The position numbers were made by a program, and so were the translations under genes. The notes under the pieces are model-generated. The model did not search any database and was not told where the DNA came from. It saw only the letters and a list, made by a program, of their open reading frames with translations. Of a DNA stretch of 64,000 bases, positions 19,381 through 26,691 are shown one piece after another. The DNA comes from Hyphomicrobium_A sp044507625. Lineage in GTDB: Bacteria; Pseudomonadota; Alphaproteobacteria; Rhizobiales; Hyphomicrobiaceae. Within the stretch, counting starts at the first letter, position 1, and each line of letters starts with the position of its first letter. The stretch spans positions 1 through 64,000 of the forward strand of contig JBIQJE010000016.1 of the NCBI GenBank assembly GCA_044507625.1. Direction: 5' to 3'.

Positions 19381-19884
19381 CTAAGTAGCTTTGCTGTTTT
19401 CAACGTACCGCGCCAGCTTGTCGAGGGTCTGATAGCCAAATTCGACCGCGCCGAATCCGATCCCCGCATCGCGCTGGGACTTCGTCGGATGTAACTGCCG
19501 CAAAGTGATGACTGTCTTGCCGTCGCTCTGCTCATCGAACGTGATGGTGACGCGGAATATGCCAGGATCGTCGTCTTTGTCGGCGCCATGATCCATCTCG
19601 ATCAGGCGCGGCCTTTCGATGCGCCGGAATTGCATCCGGTTTGTATACCGCTTTCCGTCGGGGGCGATCATATCGAACCGCCACTCGCCGCCGACGCGAA
19701 TATCAATCGATTTTGTCTCGACCTTGAATCCGGCGGGACCAAACCATTGGGGGAGATGGCGCGGATCAGTCCAGGCTGAGAAGACCAACTCCCGTGGCGC
19801 GTTGATCACGCGCGAGAGCACGATCTCCCGATCGAGCGCCCAAGTGGACAGGGGCGATTCATTTTGGCTTGCGTCGGCGGGCAC
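19381..19884 (-). CDS. AHSA1-type SRPBCC protein
   Basis: 167 residues, SRPBCC (START-like) fold of the Aha1 C-terminal family: LSRVINAPRELVFSAWTDP, the HLPQWFGPAGF segment and GGEWRFDMIAPDG are typical. The start is GTG at 19884 and overlaps the arsR reading frame by 26 bases, so translation is probably coupled. Paired ArsR-SRPBCC operons are widespread in bacteria; the SRPBCC partner is thought to bind small hydrophobic ligands, but the ligand is not predictable here. It lies in the accessory block within the his cluster and reads leftwards toward repeat copy A. Confidence 0.88.
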   Translation of the reverse strand: MPADASQNESPLSTWALDREIVLSRVINAPRELVFSAWTDPRHLPQWFGPAGFKVETKSIDIRVGGEWRFDMIAPDGKRYTNRMQFRRIERPRLIEMDHGADKDDDPGIFRVTITFDEQSDGKTVITLRQLHPTKSQRDAGIGFGAVEFGYQTLDKLARYVENSKAT

Positions 19885-20224
19885 TGACCTTCTCCTCTTT
19901 TTTCAGCTTCTCGACGTACACTTCCAGTCGATCAAGTCGTTGTTCCCAGATCTCCCTTTGAGCCGCCAGCCAAACCTCGACGGTTGCGAGAGTTCCCATC
20001 TGCAATGAGCAAGTCCTGACGCGCCCGGTCTTCTCGGACGTAACAAGGCCGCTGCTCTCTAGAATGCGGATGTGTTTCATCAGGCTCGGCAGAGCCATAT
20101 CGAACGGCTTCGCCAGCTCCCCGACGGATGCCTCGCCCTTACATAGCCGCATGACGATCGCGCGACGGGTTGCGTCGGAGAGCGCCCCGAAAACGTCATC
20201 GAGTTGCATTGAACGGTTAGCCAT
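19859..20224 (-). CDS. ArsR-family transcriptional regulator
   Basis: 121 residues: a winged-helix ArsR domain (FGALSDATRRAIVMRLCKGE, then VGELAKPFDMALPSLMKHIRIL cited from residues 34-55, and the wing GLVTSEKTGRVRTC) followed by a helical tail rich in Lys and Arg. The metal-binding Cys pairs of ArsR/SmtB are absent; this is the LA-type regulator usually found with AHSA1 proteins. The ATG at 20224 lies inside an operator-like palindrome and about where transcription should start, suggesting autoregulation and a leaderless mRNA. It overlaps the SRPBCC gene. Confidence 0.9.
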   Translation of the reverse strand: MANRSMQLDDVFGALSDATRRAIVMRLCKGEASVGELAKPFDMALPSLMKHIRILESSGLVTSEKTGRVRTCSLQMGTLATVEVWLAAQREIWEQRLDRLEVYVEKLKKEEKVSARRRKPK

Positions 20225-20233
20225 AAAGCTAAC
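20216..20233. promoter_or_regulatory. Putative ArsR operator O1 over the start codon
   Basis: GTTAGCCATAAAGCTAAC differs from the perfect palindrome O2 (20267-20284) at two adjacent positions. The arsR ATG lies inside it. The two sites are centred 51 bases apart, close to five helical turns, so one regulator could occupy both faces of the promoter. Confidence 0.7.
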
Positions 20234-20261
20234 TATAGGGTGGAGCGCTAGCTTCCGTCAA
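20232..20261 (-). promoter_or_regulatory. Sigma-70 promoter of arsR-SRPBCC, probably leaderless
   Basis: On the minus strand TTGACG (20256-20261) and TATAGT (20232-20237) are separated by 18 bases. A start about seven bases past the -10 falls at or next to the A of the arsR ATG (20224), so the transcript would have little or no leader. The -10 box overlaps the end of operator O1. Confidence 0.7.
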
Positions 20262-20266
20262 TGAAT

Positions 20267-20284
20267 GTTAGCCATATGGCTAAC
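20267..20284. promoter_or_regulatory. Putative ArsR operator O2, perfect palindrome
   Basis: GTTAGCCATATGGCTAAC is an exact 18-base palindrome located just upstream of the -35 box of the arsR promoter. Its near copy O1 overlaps the start codon. Two such matches 51 bases apart flanking a regulator promoter are unlikely by chance. Confidence 0.75.
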
Positions 20285-20603
20285 TAATCAGTGATGGGTG
20301 CGGCGTTGCCGATCAAGTTCGCCAATGCGTGTGTTGAGAGAGTCCGTCGCGGCCGGGCGTTGGTCGCGGTTGAAGCGACGATCGGAGAGCGATGGGATTC
20401 TACGTCCCCGGTTTGGCGCGGCGGTCGAACTTCGGCAGCGATTGGCCCTTTGCTGACGGGAGCAGCGCCCGGCAGCCCGCTCCCAAGCATCAGACGGTCT
20501 CGAGCCTCCCCCGCGGGGCGCGATGGATGCAGTTTAAGCGCGATAATCCCGCGGGCATACGTTCGGTTGGTGAGCGTTGCGAACGTCGCGCCGTTCGACC
20601 CCA
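20285..20603. other. Intergenic stretch, repeat copy B only
   Basis: About 320 bases between the arsR promoter and the 3' end of the alkylsulfatase gene. No supported gene. The only recognisable element is repeat copy B (20472-20526). Confidence 0.6.
20472..20526 (+). repeat. Dispersed repeat copy B (right of SRPBCC/arsR pair)
   Basis: Second copy of the element at 19209-19265, same orientation, with two exact blocks of 15 and 16 bases. It ends about 80 bases before the alkylsulfatase stop codon. Confidence 0.7.
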
Positions 20604-22640
20604 CTATCTTCCGCCATCCGTGCTGGCGCCGCCCGAGGCGTTCGAGCTGACCTGCGGCGTTACGATGTTGAACCAGAAGTCGAAGGTATCGAGGTAGGAG
20701 ACGAGCTCTGTCAGGCGATCCTTATTGCCAGTGACCTTGACGCTGCCTGCGTCGATCGCCTGATCGAGTGTCGTCTCCTTGAGCATGATTTTATCGAGAG
20801 TAGGACGCGACAGGGTTATCGTCGCCTCAGCCTGGTCGGACGCGCGATTGGCGGTGTGGGTGAGAACACCGTTCTCCAGCTCCACGAGATACTTGCCGCC
20901 GGTGTCGCCGAAATCGAAGTTCAGCATGAACTGCGCTTCACCGGCCTTCGGACGATCGAGGCGGACGCTGAGATAGTCGAAGAACATCTCCAGTGTCATC
21001 GCCCGGACCGTGTCGGGGCTCGCCGAGTCGGGCGTAGGTAGCTTTTTCACGCCTTCGCGCAGCTCCTTGGCGCCTGAAAGATAGAAATTGCGCCAGGGTC
21101 CTGATTCCGCCTGATAGCCGAGCTGCTCCAGAGCATCGGCTTGCAGATCCTTGGCCTGCTGGTTGGCCGGGTCCGCGAAGACGACGTGATTCACCACCTG
21201 GGCCACCCATCGATAGTCGCCCTTCGCATACGATTGCTTCGCCTTCTCCAGCACCGCGTCAGCGCCGCCCATAAAGTCCACGTAGTTCTTGCTTGCTTCG
21301 ACGGGCGGCAGCTCGTGCAGGGTAGCCGGATTGCCGTTGAACCAGCCAAGATAGAGAACGTATGTGGCCTTCACATTGTGGTTCACCGAGCCATAGTACC
21401 CGCGGTTGGCCCATACGTTCGCGAGGCTTGCCGGCAGCTTGAACTCCTCGGCGATTTCAACTTCCGTCTTGCCCTGGTTGGCGAGGCGAAGCGTTTCGTC
21501 ATTGATGAAGCGGTAGAGGTCGCGCTGGCTCTTCAGCAGCTTGACGATGCCGGCATTTCCGAATGTCGGCCAATGGTGCTGGGCGAACATCACATCCGCC
21601 TTGTCGCCCCACATGGTCAGAGCCTTGTTGAGATACTTCGACCACGGCAGCGGCTCTCTTATCTTCGCGCCGCGCAGCGAATACGTATTGTGCAGCGTGT
21701 GGGTGCAATCCTCCGCCGCGGCGATCGCTTTCAGCTCCTCGATGTACCAGAGCATCTCGGAGGGTGCCTCCGAGCCGGGCGCCATGAGAAACTCGTAGGT
21801 CAGACCATCTATGACGCGCTTCTCGCCGGTCTTCTTTATGATGTCCGTCGGTGGAATGAGCGTAACGGTTCCGGTCGATGTCGTTGTGCCGAGGCCCGCG
21901 CCGACCTGTCCTTTTGCGTCGGGCGGGAGGAGATTGCCGTACATGTAGCTGGCGCGTCGGCTCATGGCGTTGCCAGCCATGACGTTCTCGGCGACCGCAG
22001 CTTCGAGAAAGCCTTCCGGCGCATAGATCTTGATCTTGCCCGAGGTCACGTCCGCTTCGTCGACGATGCCGCGCACGCCACCGTAGTGGTCGACATGACT
22101 GTGCGTATAGATGACGGCCTTGACCGGCTTTGGCCCGCCCGTGTTTGCGAAGTAGAGGTCGAGGCCTACCTTGGCGGTTTCTTTCGACACCAGGGGATCG
22201 ACGACGGTGATGCCGTCCTTGCCCTCGATGATCGTCATGTTGGAGAGGTCGAGATTGCGGACCTGGTAGATTTGGTCAGCAACCTTGAACAGACCGCTGA
22301 GCGTTATGAGCTGTGCCTGCCGCCAGAGGCTTGGGTTCACCGTGTCTGGAGCCGGTGCGCCATCTTTGATGAAGGCGTATTTTTGCGGGTCCCAGACAGC
22401 ATTGCCCGCCGCGCCTTTGATGATGCCATCCGGCAGCGCCGCCACGAACCCGCGTCTGGCATCTTCAAAGTCCGACCTATCGGCAAACGGAAGGGTGTCG
22501 AGCAGGGTTTGGTTGGCAGCCCGTGTGTCGGCGGTCGCATCCTTACGGCTGTCGGTCTCTTGTGCGAACGCCATGCCCGCAGTTATCGAAACGAGGAGTG
22601 CGGCTACGCAAGCTGCCGGCGTAATGGTGTGGTGTTCCAC
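20604..22640 (-). CDS. Linear alkylsulfatase (SdsA/BDS1-type metallo-beta-lactamase fold)
   Basis: 678 residues from a GTG at 22640, six bases after GGAGC, which places a signal peptide (ACVAALLVSITAGMAFA) at the N-terminus; the frame is open to 22697. A metallo-beta-lactamase domain has THSHVDHYGG near residue 180, AEDCTHTLHNTYSLRG and MFAQHHWPTFGN, giving the two-zinc ligand set of SDS hydrolases. A helical dimerisation region and a C-terminal SCP2-like lipid-binding domain (from about residue 545) follow. It removes sulfate from alkyl sulfates in the periplasm, allowing surfactant use as carbon or sulfur source. It sits in the accessory block between hisH and arsR. Confidence 0.93.
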   Translation of the reverse strand: MEHHTITPAACVAALLVSITAGMAFAQETDSRKDATADTRAANQTLLDTLPFADRSDFEDARRGFVAALPDGIIKGAAGNAVWDPQKYAFIKDGAPAPDTVNPSLWRQAQLITLSGLFKVADQIYQVRNLDLSNMTIIEGKDGITVVDPLVSKETAKVGLDLYFANTGGPKPVKAVIYTHSHVDHYGGVRGIVDEADVTSGKIKIYAPEGFLEAAVAENVMAGNAMSRRASYMYGNLLPPDAKGQVGAGLGTTTSTGTVTLIPPTDIIKKTGEKRVIDGLTYEFLMAPGSEAPSEMLWYIEELKAIAAAEDCTHTLHNTYSLRGAKIREPLPWSKYLNKALTMWGDKADVMFAQHHWPTFGNAGIVKLLKSQRDLYRFINDETLRLANQGKTEVEIAEEFKLPASLANVWANRGYYGSVNHNVKATYVLYLGWFNGNPATLHELPPVEASKNYVDFMGGADAVLEKAKQSYAKGDYRWVAQVVNHVVFADPANQQAKDLQADALEQLGYQAESGPWRNFYLSGAKELREGVKKLPTPDSASPDTVRAMTLEMFFDYLSVRLDRPKAGEAQFMLNFDFGDTGGKYLVELENGVLTHTANRASDQAEATITLSRPTLDKIMLKETTLDQAIDAGSVKVTGNKDRLTELVSYLDTFDFWFNIVTPQVSSNASGGASTDGGR

Positions 22641-22841
22641 GCTGTGCTCCTGGGGCTGACACTCGACCGTTGAGCCAATGGTCAGCACCAAAAACACGCC
22701 GGAACGTTAGAAGGGCCCTTGGTAAGCGATAATTTCCGCTTCCAGATTCGATTTAGGTTCGATGCAGGTTAACCGAGTTGATCGCAATTTCGGTTCCTGG
22801 GTTTTGGCTGACGTCTGCCGGCGAACCCGCCGCAACAGTCC

Positions 22842-23495
22842 CTAAGGCCGCCACTTCAGGAAATTGGCGATCAGCTTGAGCCCGAGCGTCTGGCTCTTCT
22901 CGGGATGGAACTGTGTGCCCGCCATGTTGCCTTGAGCGATCATCGCGGTGAGCGGCCCGCCGTAATCGGTCTCGGCAACGACGGCGCCGCGATCCTGCGG
23001 CACGAAGTGGAACGAGTGCACGAAGTAGGCGTGCAAGCCATCCGGCCCCGTAGGAATGCCGTCGAGCAGCGCATGCGGATGCGCCGCGTTGAGCGTGTTC
23101 CAGCCCATGTGCGGGATCTTGAGCGTGGGATCGGCGGGTGCGATCGGGCGCACCTCGCCGGCGATCCAGTCGAGCCCGTCCGTCACCGCGAACTCCAGCC
23201 CACGGCTCGCCATGAGCTGCATGCCGACGCAGATGCCGAGGAACGGGCGCCCCTTGCCGCGCACCGCCTCTTCCAGCGCTTCGCGCATACCGCCAACCGC
23301 TTCGAGGCCCGCCTTGCAGTCGGCGAAGGCGCCGACCCCCGGCAGCACGATGCGATCCGCAGCGGCGACCACCGCGGGATCGTTCGTCACCGCGATGTCG
23401 GCATCCGCCTCACTTTCCCGCGCGGCGCGCTCGAAGGCCTTGGCCGCGGAATGGAGGTTCCCCGAGCCGTAATCGATGATGGCGACGCGCTGCAT
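22842..23495 (-). CDS. hisH: Imidazole glycerol phosphate synthase glutaminase subunit
   Basis: 217 residues, a class I glutamine amidotransferase: oxyanion strand LPGVGAF, nucleophile Cys89 in LGICVGMQ, and His197/Glu199 in GTQFHPEKS. It delivers ammonia to HisF. The gene follows the DUF2628 gene by 15 bases, in the usual hisB-DUF2628-hisH order of Hyphomicrobiales. Downstream the expected hisA is missing and accessory DNA begins; hisA-hisF resume 5.2 kb further on. Confidence 0.97.
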   Translation of the reverse strand: MQRVAIIDYGSGNLHSAAKAFERAARESEADADIAVTNDPAVVAAADRIVLPGVGAFADCKAGLEAVGGMREALEEAVRGKGRPFLGICVGMQLMASRGLEFAVTDGLDWIAGEVRPIAPADPTLKIPHMGWNTLNAAHPHALLDGIPTGPDGLHAYFVHSFHFVPQDRGAVVAETDYGGPLTAMIAQGNMAGTQFHPEKSQTLGLKLIANFLKWRP

Positions 23496-23510
23496 GTTGT
23501 GTGAGTGCCC

Positions 23511-24032
23511 TTACGCCTTGCTGTCCGCCGCCGCTGCATTCGGCCCTCGCAGGATGGCGTCCTTCGCCTGCGTGAATGCGCGGCGGGTCCAGCTCGGCGG
23601 CGCCGAGGCAACCGGCGCACTGGCCGCCGCCGGCGGGGGAATCTCGGTGCGCGTCGGCAGCCACACCTCGAGGAAGCGGCGCTCGCAGTCCTCGCGGCTG
23701 CGCCCCGTCACGGTGCCGACGTGGCGCCAGCCGCGCCGTTCCAGCGACGCGCAGTGCAAGGCCCCGGATTCGAAACCGAAGATGATCTGCGCCGCGAGCA
23801 GGATCGCATTGCCCAGCTCGATTTGCCCCGCCGCGCTGGCGGCCCACGCGATGAGCCCCGCGGCGCCCATGTAGATGGCGAGCTCCAGCCACATGCGCTT
23901 CACGAGCATCCATACCGGTGGCAGCGCCGCTGCATAGAACGAGAACCCGTCACGGATGAACACGAGCTCCTCCGCGCTTTCCATCCGATCGGCGGAAGCG
24001 TCCGGCGGCTCGAGCACGGAGTAGGTGACCAT
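23511..24032 (-). CDS. DUF2628 membrane protein
   Basis: 173 residues. After a short soluble start (ELVFIRDGFSFYAAALPPVW) come one or two hydrophobic segments (LELAIYMGAAGLIAWAAS, GNAILLAAQIIFGF), then a soluble Pro/Ala-rich tail with RSREDCERRFLEVW. This is the DUF2628 pattern, and such genes lie between hisB and hisH in many Hyphomicrobiales. It is 21 bases after hisB and 15 before hisH, so it is part of the his transcript. No role in histidine synthesis is known. Confidence 0.88.
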   Translation of the reverse strand: MVTYSVLEPPDASADRMESAEELVFIRDGFSFYAAALPPVWMLVKRMWLELAIYMGAAGLIAWAASAAGQIELGNAILLAAQIIFGFESGALHCASLERRGWRHVGTVTGRSREDCERRFLEVWLPTRTEIPPPAAASAPVASAPPSWTRRAFTQAKDAILRGPNAAAADSKA

Positions 24033-24053
24033 GCGGTTCTCTTGGCGTTCGGC

Positions 24054-24647
24054 TCAGCCCGTGAGGGAGCCCTTGGTGGAAGGCACACGGCCCGCTTGGC
24101 GTGCGTCCGCTTCCATCGCGGTCCGCAGCGCCCGGGCGAGGCCCTTGTAGCAGGTCTCGGCGATGTGGTGGTTGTTCTCGCCGTAGAGGTTTTCGACGTG
24201 CAGCGTGATGCCGGCGTTCTGCGCGAAGGCCTGGAACCACTCGCGGAACAGCTCGGTATCCATCTCGCCGATCTTCGGCTGCGAGAACGCCACCTTCCAC
24301 ACGAGGTAGGGCCGGCCCGAGATGTCGACGGCAACGCGCGTCAGCGTCTCGTCCATCGGCAGGTGCACGTCCGCATAGCGTGTGATGCCCTTCTTGTCGC
24401 CGAGCGCCTTCGCCACCGCCTGGCCGATCACGATGCCGGAATCCTCGGTCGTGTGGTGGAAGTCGATGTGGAGGTCGCCCTTCGCCTTGAGGGTGATGTC
24501 CATCATTGAATGGCGCGCCAGCTGCTCCAACATGTGGTCGAGGAAACCGATGCCGGTCGACACGTCGAACGCGCCGGTTCCGTCGAGGTTCACCGTCGCG
24601 GTGATCTCGGTCTCCTTGGTATTGCGGGAAATTGTCGCCTGCCGCTT
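24054..24647 (-). CDS. hisB: Imidazoleglycerol-phosphate dehydratase
   Basis: 197 residues from a TTG at 24647, which has AGAGG six bases upstream and gives the family start KRQATISRNTKETEI. An ATG at 24731 adds a 28-residue tail but would leave hardly any space before the divergent hslV. Metal-binding motifs are GIGFLDHMLEQLARHS, DFHHTTEDSGI and HVENLYGENNHHIAE. This is the monofunctional dehydratase (no phosphatase domain). It is first in the minus-strand his transcript, opposite hslV. Confidence 0.95.
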   Translation of the reverse strand, partial: KRQATISRNTKETEITATVNLDGTGAFDVSTGIGFLDHMLEQLARHSMMDITLKAKGDLHIDFHHTTEDSGIVIGQAVAKALGDKKGITRYADVHLPMDETLTRVAVDISGRPYLVWKVAFSQPKIGEMDTELFREWFQAFAQNAGITLHVENLYGENNHHIAETCYKGLARALRTAMEADARQAGRVPSTKGSLTG

Positions 24648-24670
24648 CAATTTTGGCCTCTTCAGGCTAG

Positions 24671-24698
24671 CTTGCCTCGTGGGAATCGAGCGTTTATC
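24671..24698 (+). promoter_or_regulatory. Weak candidate heat-shock promoter for hslV
   Basis: CTTGCC (24671-24676) and TTTATC (24693-24698), 16 bases apart, loosely resemble an alphaproteobacterial sigma-32 promoter in the hisB-hslV divergent gap. hslVU is a heat-shock operon in relatives. The match is modest. Confidence 0.3.
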
Positions 24699-24766
24699 AG
24701 CTTGGACCGTTCCATTAAAGGGCCGCGCCATCCGGCTCGGCGGCCCACACTCCCGGGTGCCACGCC

Positions 24767-25345
24767 ATGCAAACCTCCGGCCCTTCGACCGAAGCCTCCG
24801 GCTCCTGGCACGCCACCACCATACTCACCATTCGTAAAAATGGTCGCGTGGTCATCGCCGGCGATGGCCAGGTGAGCCTCGGCGCCACCATCATCAAGGG
24901 CAACGCCCGCAAGGTGCGCGTCCTCGGGAAGGGCGGGGTCATCGGCGGATTTGCCGGTGCAACTGCAGACGCCTTCACGCTTTTCGAGCGCCTGGAGGCA
25001 AAGCTCGAACAGTATCCCGGCCAGCTCACCCGCGCCTGCGTGGAGTTGGCCAAGGATTGGCGCACCGACCGCTTCCTGCGCCGCCTGGAAGCCATGATGC
25101 TGGTGGCCGACGCCGAAACGACGCTGGTGCTGACGGGCACCGGCGACGTGCTGGAGCCCGAACGGCAGGTGATGGGCATCGGCTCGGGCGGCAACTATGC
25201 GCTTGCCGCGGCCCGCGCCCTCCTCGACCAGCCACTCGACGCCGAGACCATTGCCCGCAAGGCGATGGCCATTGCCGCCGAAATCTGCGTCTACACCAAC
25301 GACAATCTGGTGATCGAAAGCCTGCCCTCGACGCGGCAGGAATAG
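24767..25345 (+). CDS. hslV: ATP-dependent protease peptidase subunit HslV
   Basis: 192 residues. The mature-type sequence TTILTIRKNGRVVIAGDGQV begins at Thr17, so the nucleophile is preceded by a 16-residue propeptide that must be removed; in E. coli only Met precedes it. No closer start codon exists in frame. Other features are GGFAGATADAFTLFERLE and GIGSGGNYALAAARAL. HslV forms a double hexamer capped by HslU. hslU is encoded about 1.3 kb downstream on the same strand, after a DUF2157 gene. Confidence 0.96.
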   Translation: MQTSGPSTEASGSWHATTILTIRKNGRVVIAGDGQVSLGATIIKGNARKVRVLGKGGVIGGFAGATADAFTLFERLEAKLEQYPGQLTRACVELAKDWRTDRFLRRLEAMMLVADAETTLVLTGTGDVLEPERQVMGIGSGGNYALAAARALLDQPLDAETIARKAMAIAAEICVYTNDNLVIESLPSTRQE

Positions 25346-25562
25346 CAGTCGGCCGCCGCTAAGGAGCGTTCGAGTTATGGCGTGGATTTGCCGCCCCAAG
25401 GCGGAGCAACTGGCCTCTGGCGGGAGCAGCGGCCCCAGGAGCACCGGGGGGTGCGGCGGCGCCGCCAGCGTTCCGCCATTTGGGGAAGCCGCCTTTCCCG
25501 CCTGCACAGCCAGCCTCGAATTCGTCTCCGCGTAGATCGATAACGTGCCCTATGGTCCACCC

Positions 25563-26630
25563 ATGATCCGCGACGAACACCTCGACCTCGGCATCGCCGA
25601 AGGCATCATCACGTCCGAGCAGGCGGCAAAGCTGCGCGCGCTTGCGGGGCTCGCCTCGACGGCGCCGCCACTGGCTGGCGAGCGGGGCGCGACCTTCGAT
25701 CCCGACGACGAGCGCTTCCGCCTCATCGGCGGCTTCAACGACATCTTCGTCGCGATCGGCGTGCTGCTGCTCGTCTTCGCGCTGTTCAGCCTTTCGAGCA
25801 CCCTCGGCTTCGGCGCCGGATTTGCCTTCATCGCCATGGGGGCAGCCTGGGCGCTATCGGAAGTTTTCTCCCGCCGCCTCAAGCTCGCGCTGCCCGCCAT
25901 CGCGCTGGCGCTGATGTTCGCCGGCGCCGGCGGCATCGCGACTTACATGGTTGTCGGCGGGCTGCTGCAGGTGGCTGGCGTCGCGGAAACGGAATCGCTG
26001 AAACCGGCTTGGGCGCTGTTTGGGTTGGGTGCTTCCTTATCCGCCGCCCTGCACCTTTGGCGCTTCCGCGTTCCGATCGACACGGCCATTGCCGCGGGCG
26101 GTCTCGTGTGCGCCATCATGGGGTGCATCGAGCTCGCCGGTCCCGAATGGGCGCAGGCCTATCGCCCGCTCCTGTGGGCCTTCTTCGGCGGTTTGATTTT
26201 CCTGCTCGCCGTACGCATCGACGCCACCGACCCGCTGCGCACGACGCGCCGCTCGGACGTCGCGTTCTGGCTCCACCTGCTCGCCGCGCCGATGATCGTC
26301 AATGCCATCAGCTCGCTGTTCTTCGGTCCCGAAGGCACGCTGGGTGTCGGCCAGGCGATCGGGATTCTCGTGGTCTTCGCCGCGTTCGGGCTGGTGGCGC
26401 TGGTGCTCGATCGCCGTGCGCTCCTCGTCTCGGCACTCTCCTATGCGGGCCTCGCCATCGGCTACCTGCTGTCCGAAAGCATCGCCAAGGATATTTCCGT
26501 TTCCTTGACCCTGCTCGGGCTGGCAGTCCTCGTGCTGCTGCTTTCCGCCCAATGGCGCAGCCTGCGCCGCGCAGCCCTCGCCCGGCTCCCGCTGGGTGGT
26601 CTCAGGCGACTCGTCCCACCCGCTTCCTGA
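25563..26630 (+). CDS. DUF2157 multi-spanning membrane protein
   Basis: About 355 residues from ATG 25563 (a GTG at 25545 is open). A short soluble N-terminal domain (LGIAEGIITSEQAAKLRALA) is the DUF2157 signature; about ten hydrophobic helices follow, e.g. FVAIGVLLLVFALFSL and LTLLGLAVLVLLLSAQW. Inner-membrane protein of unknown function. It sits between hslV and hslU and ends 61 bases before hslU, so it is probably transcribed with them. Some relatives have hslV and hslU adjacent, so this may be an insertion. Confidence 0.85.
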   Translation: MIRDEHLDLGIAEGIITSEQAAKLRALAGLASTAPPLAGERGATFDPDDERFRLIGGFNDIFVAIGVLLLVFALFSLSSTLGFGAGFAFIAMGAAWALSEVFSRRLKLALPAIALALMFAGAGGIATYMVVGGLLQVAGVAETESLKPAWALFGLGASLSAALHLWRFRVPIDTAIAAGGLVCAIMGCIELAGPEWAQAYRPLLWAFFGGLIFLLAVRIDATDPLRTTRRSDVAFWLHLLAAPMIVNAISSLFFGPEGTLGVGQAIGILVVFAAFGLVALVLDRRALLVSALSYAGLAIGYLLSESIAKDISVSLTLLGLAVLVLLLSAQWRSLRRAALARLPLGGLRRLVPPAS

Positions 26631-26691
26631 ACCCGCAGGCGGACGCCATATACCTCTCGGCGCCCTCGCGCGCGCTCCCGCAGGATACGCA

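Noticed and set aside
21141..22673. A 510-codon frame antisense to the alkylsulfatase
   Set aside because: Lies wholly inside a gene with intact metal motifs.
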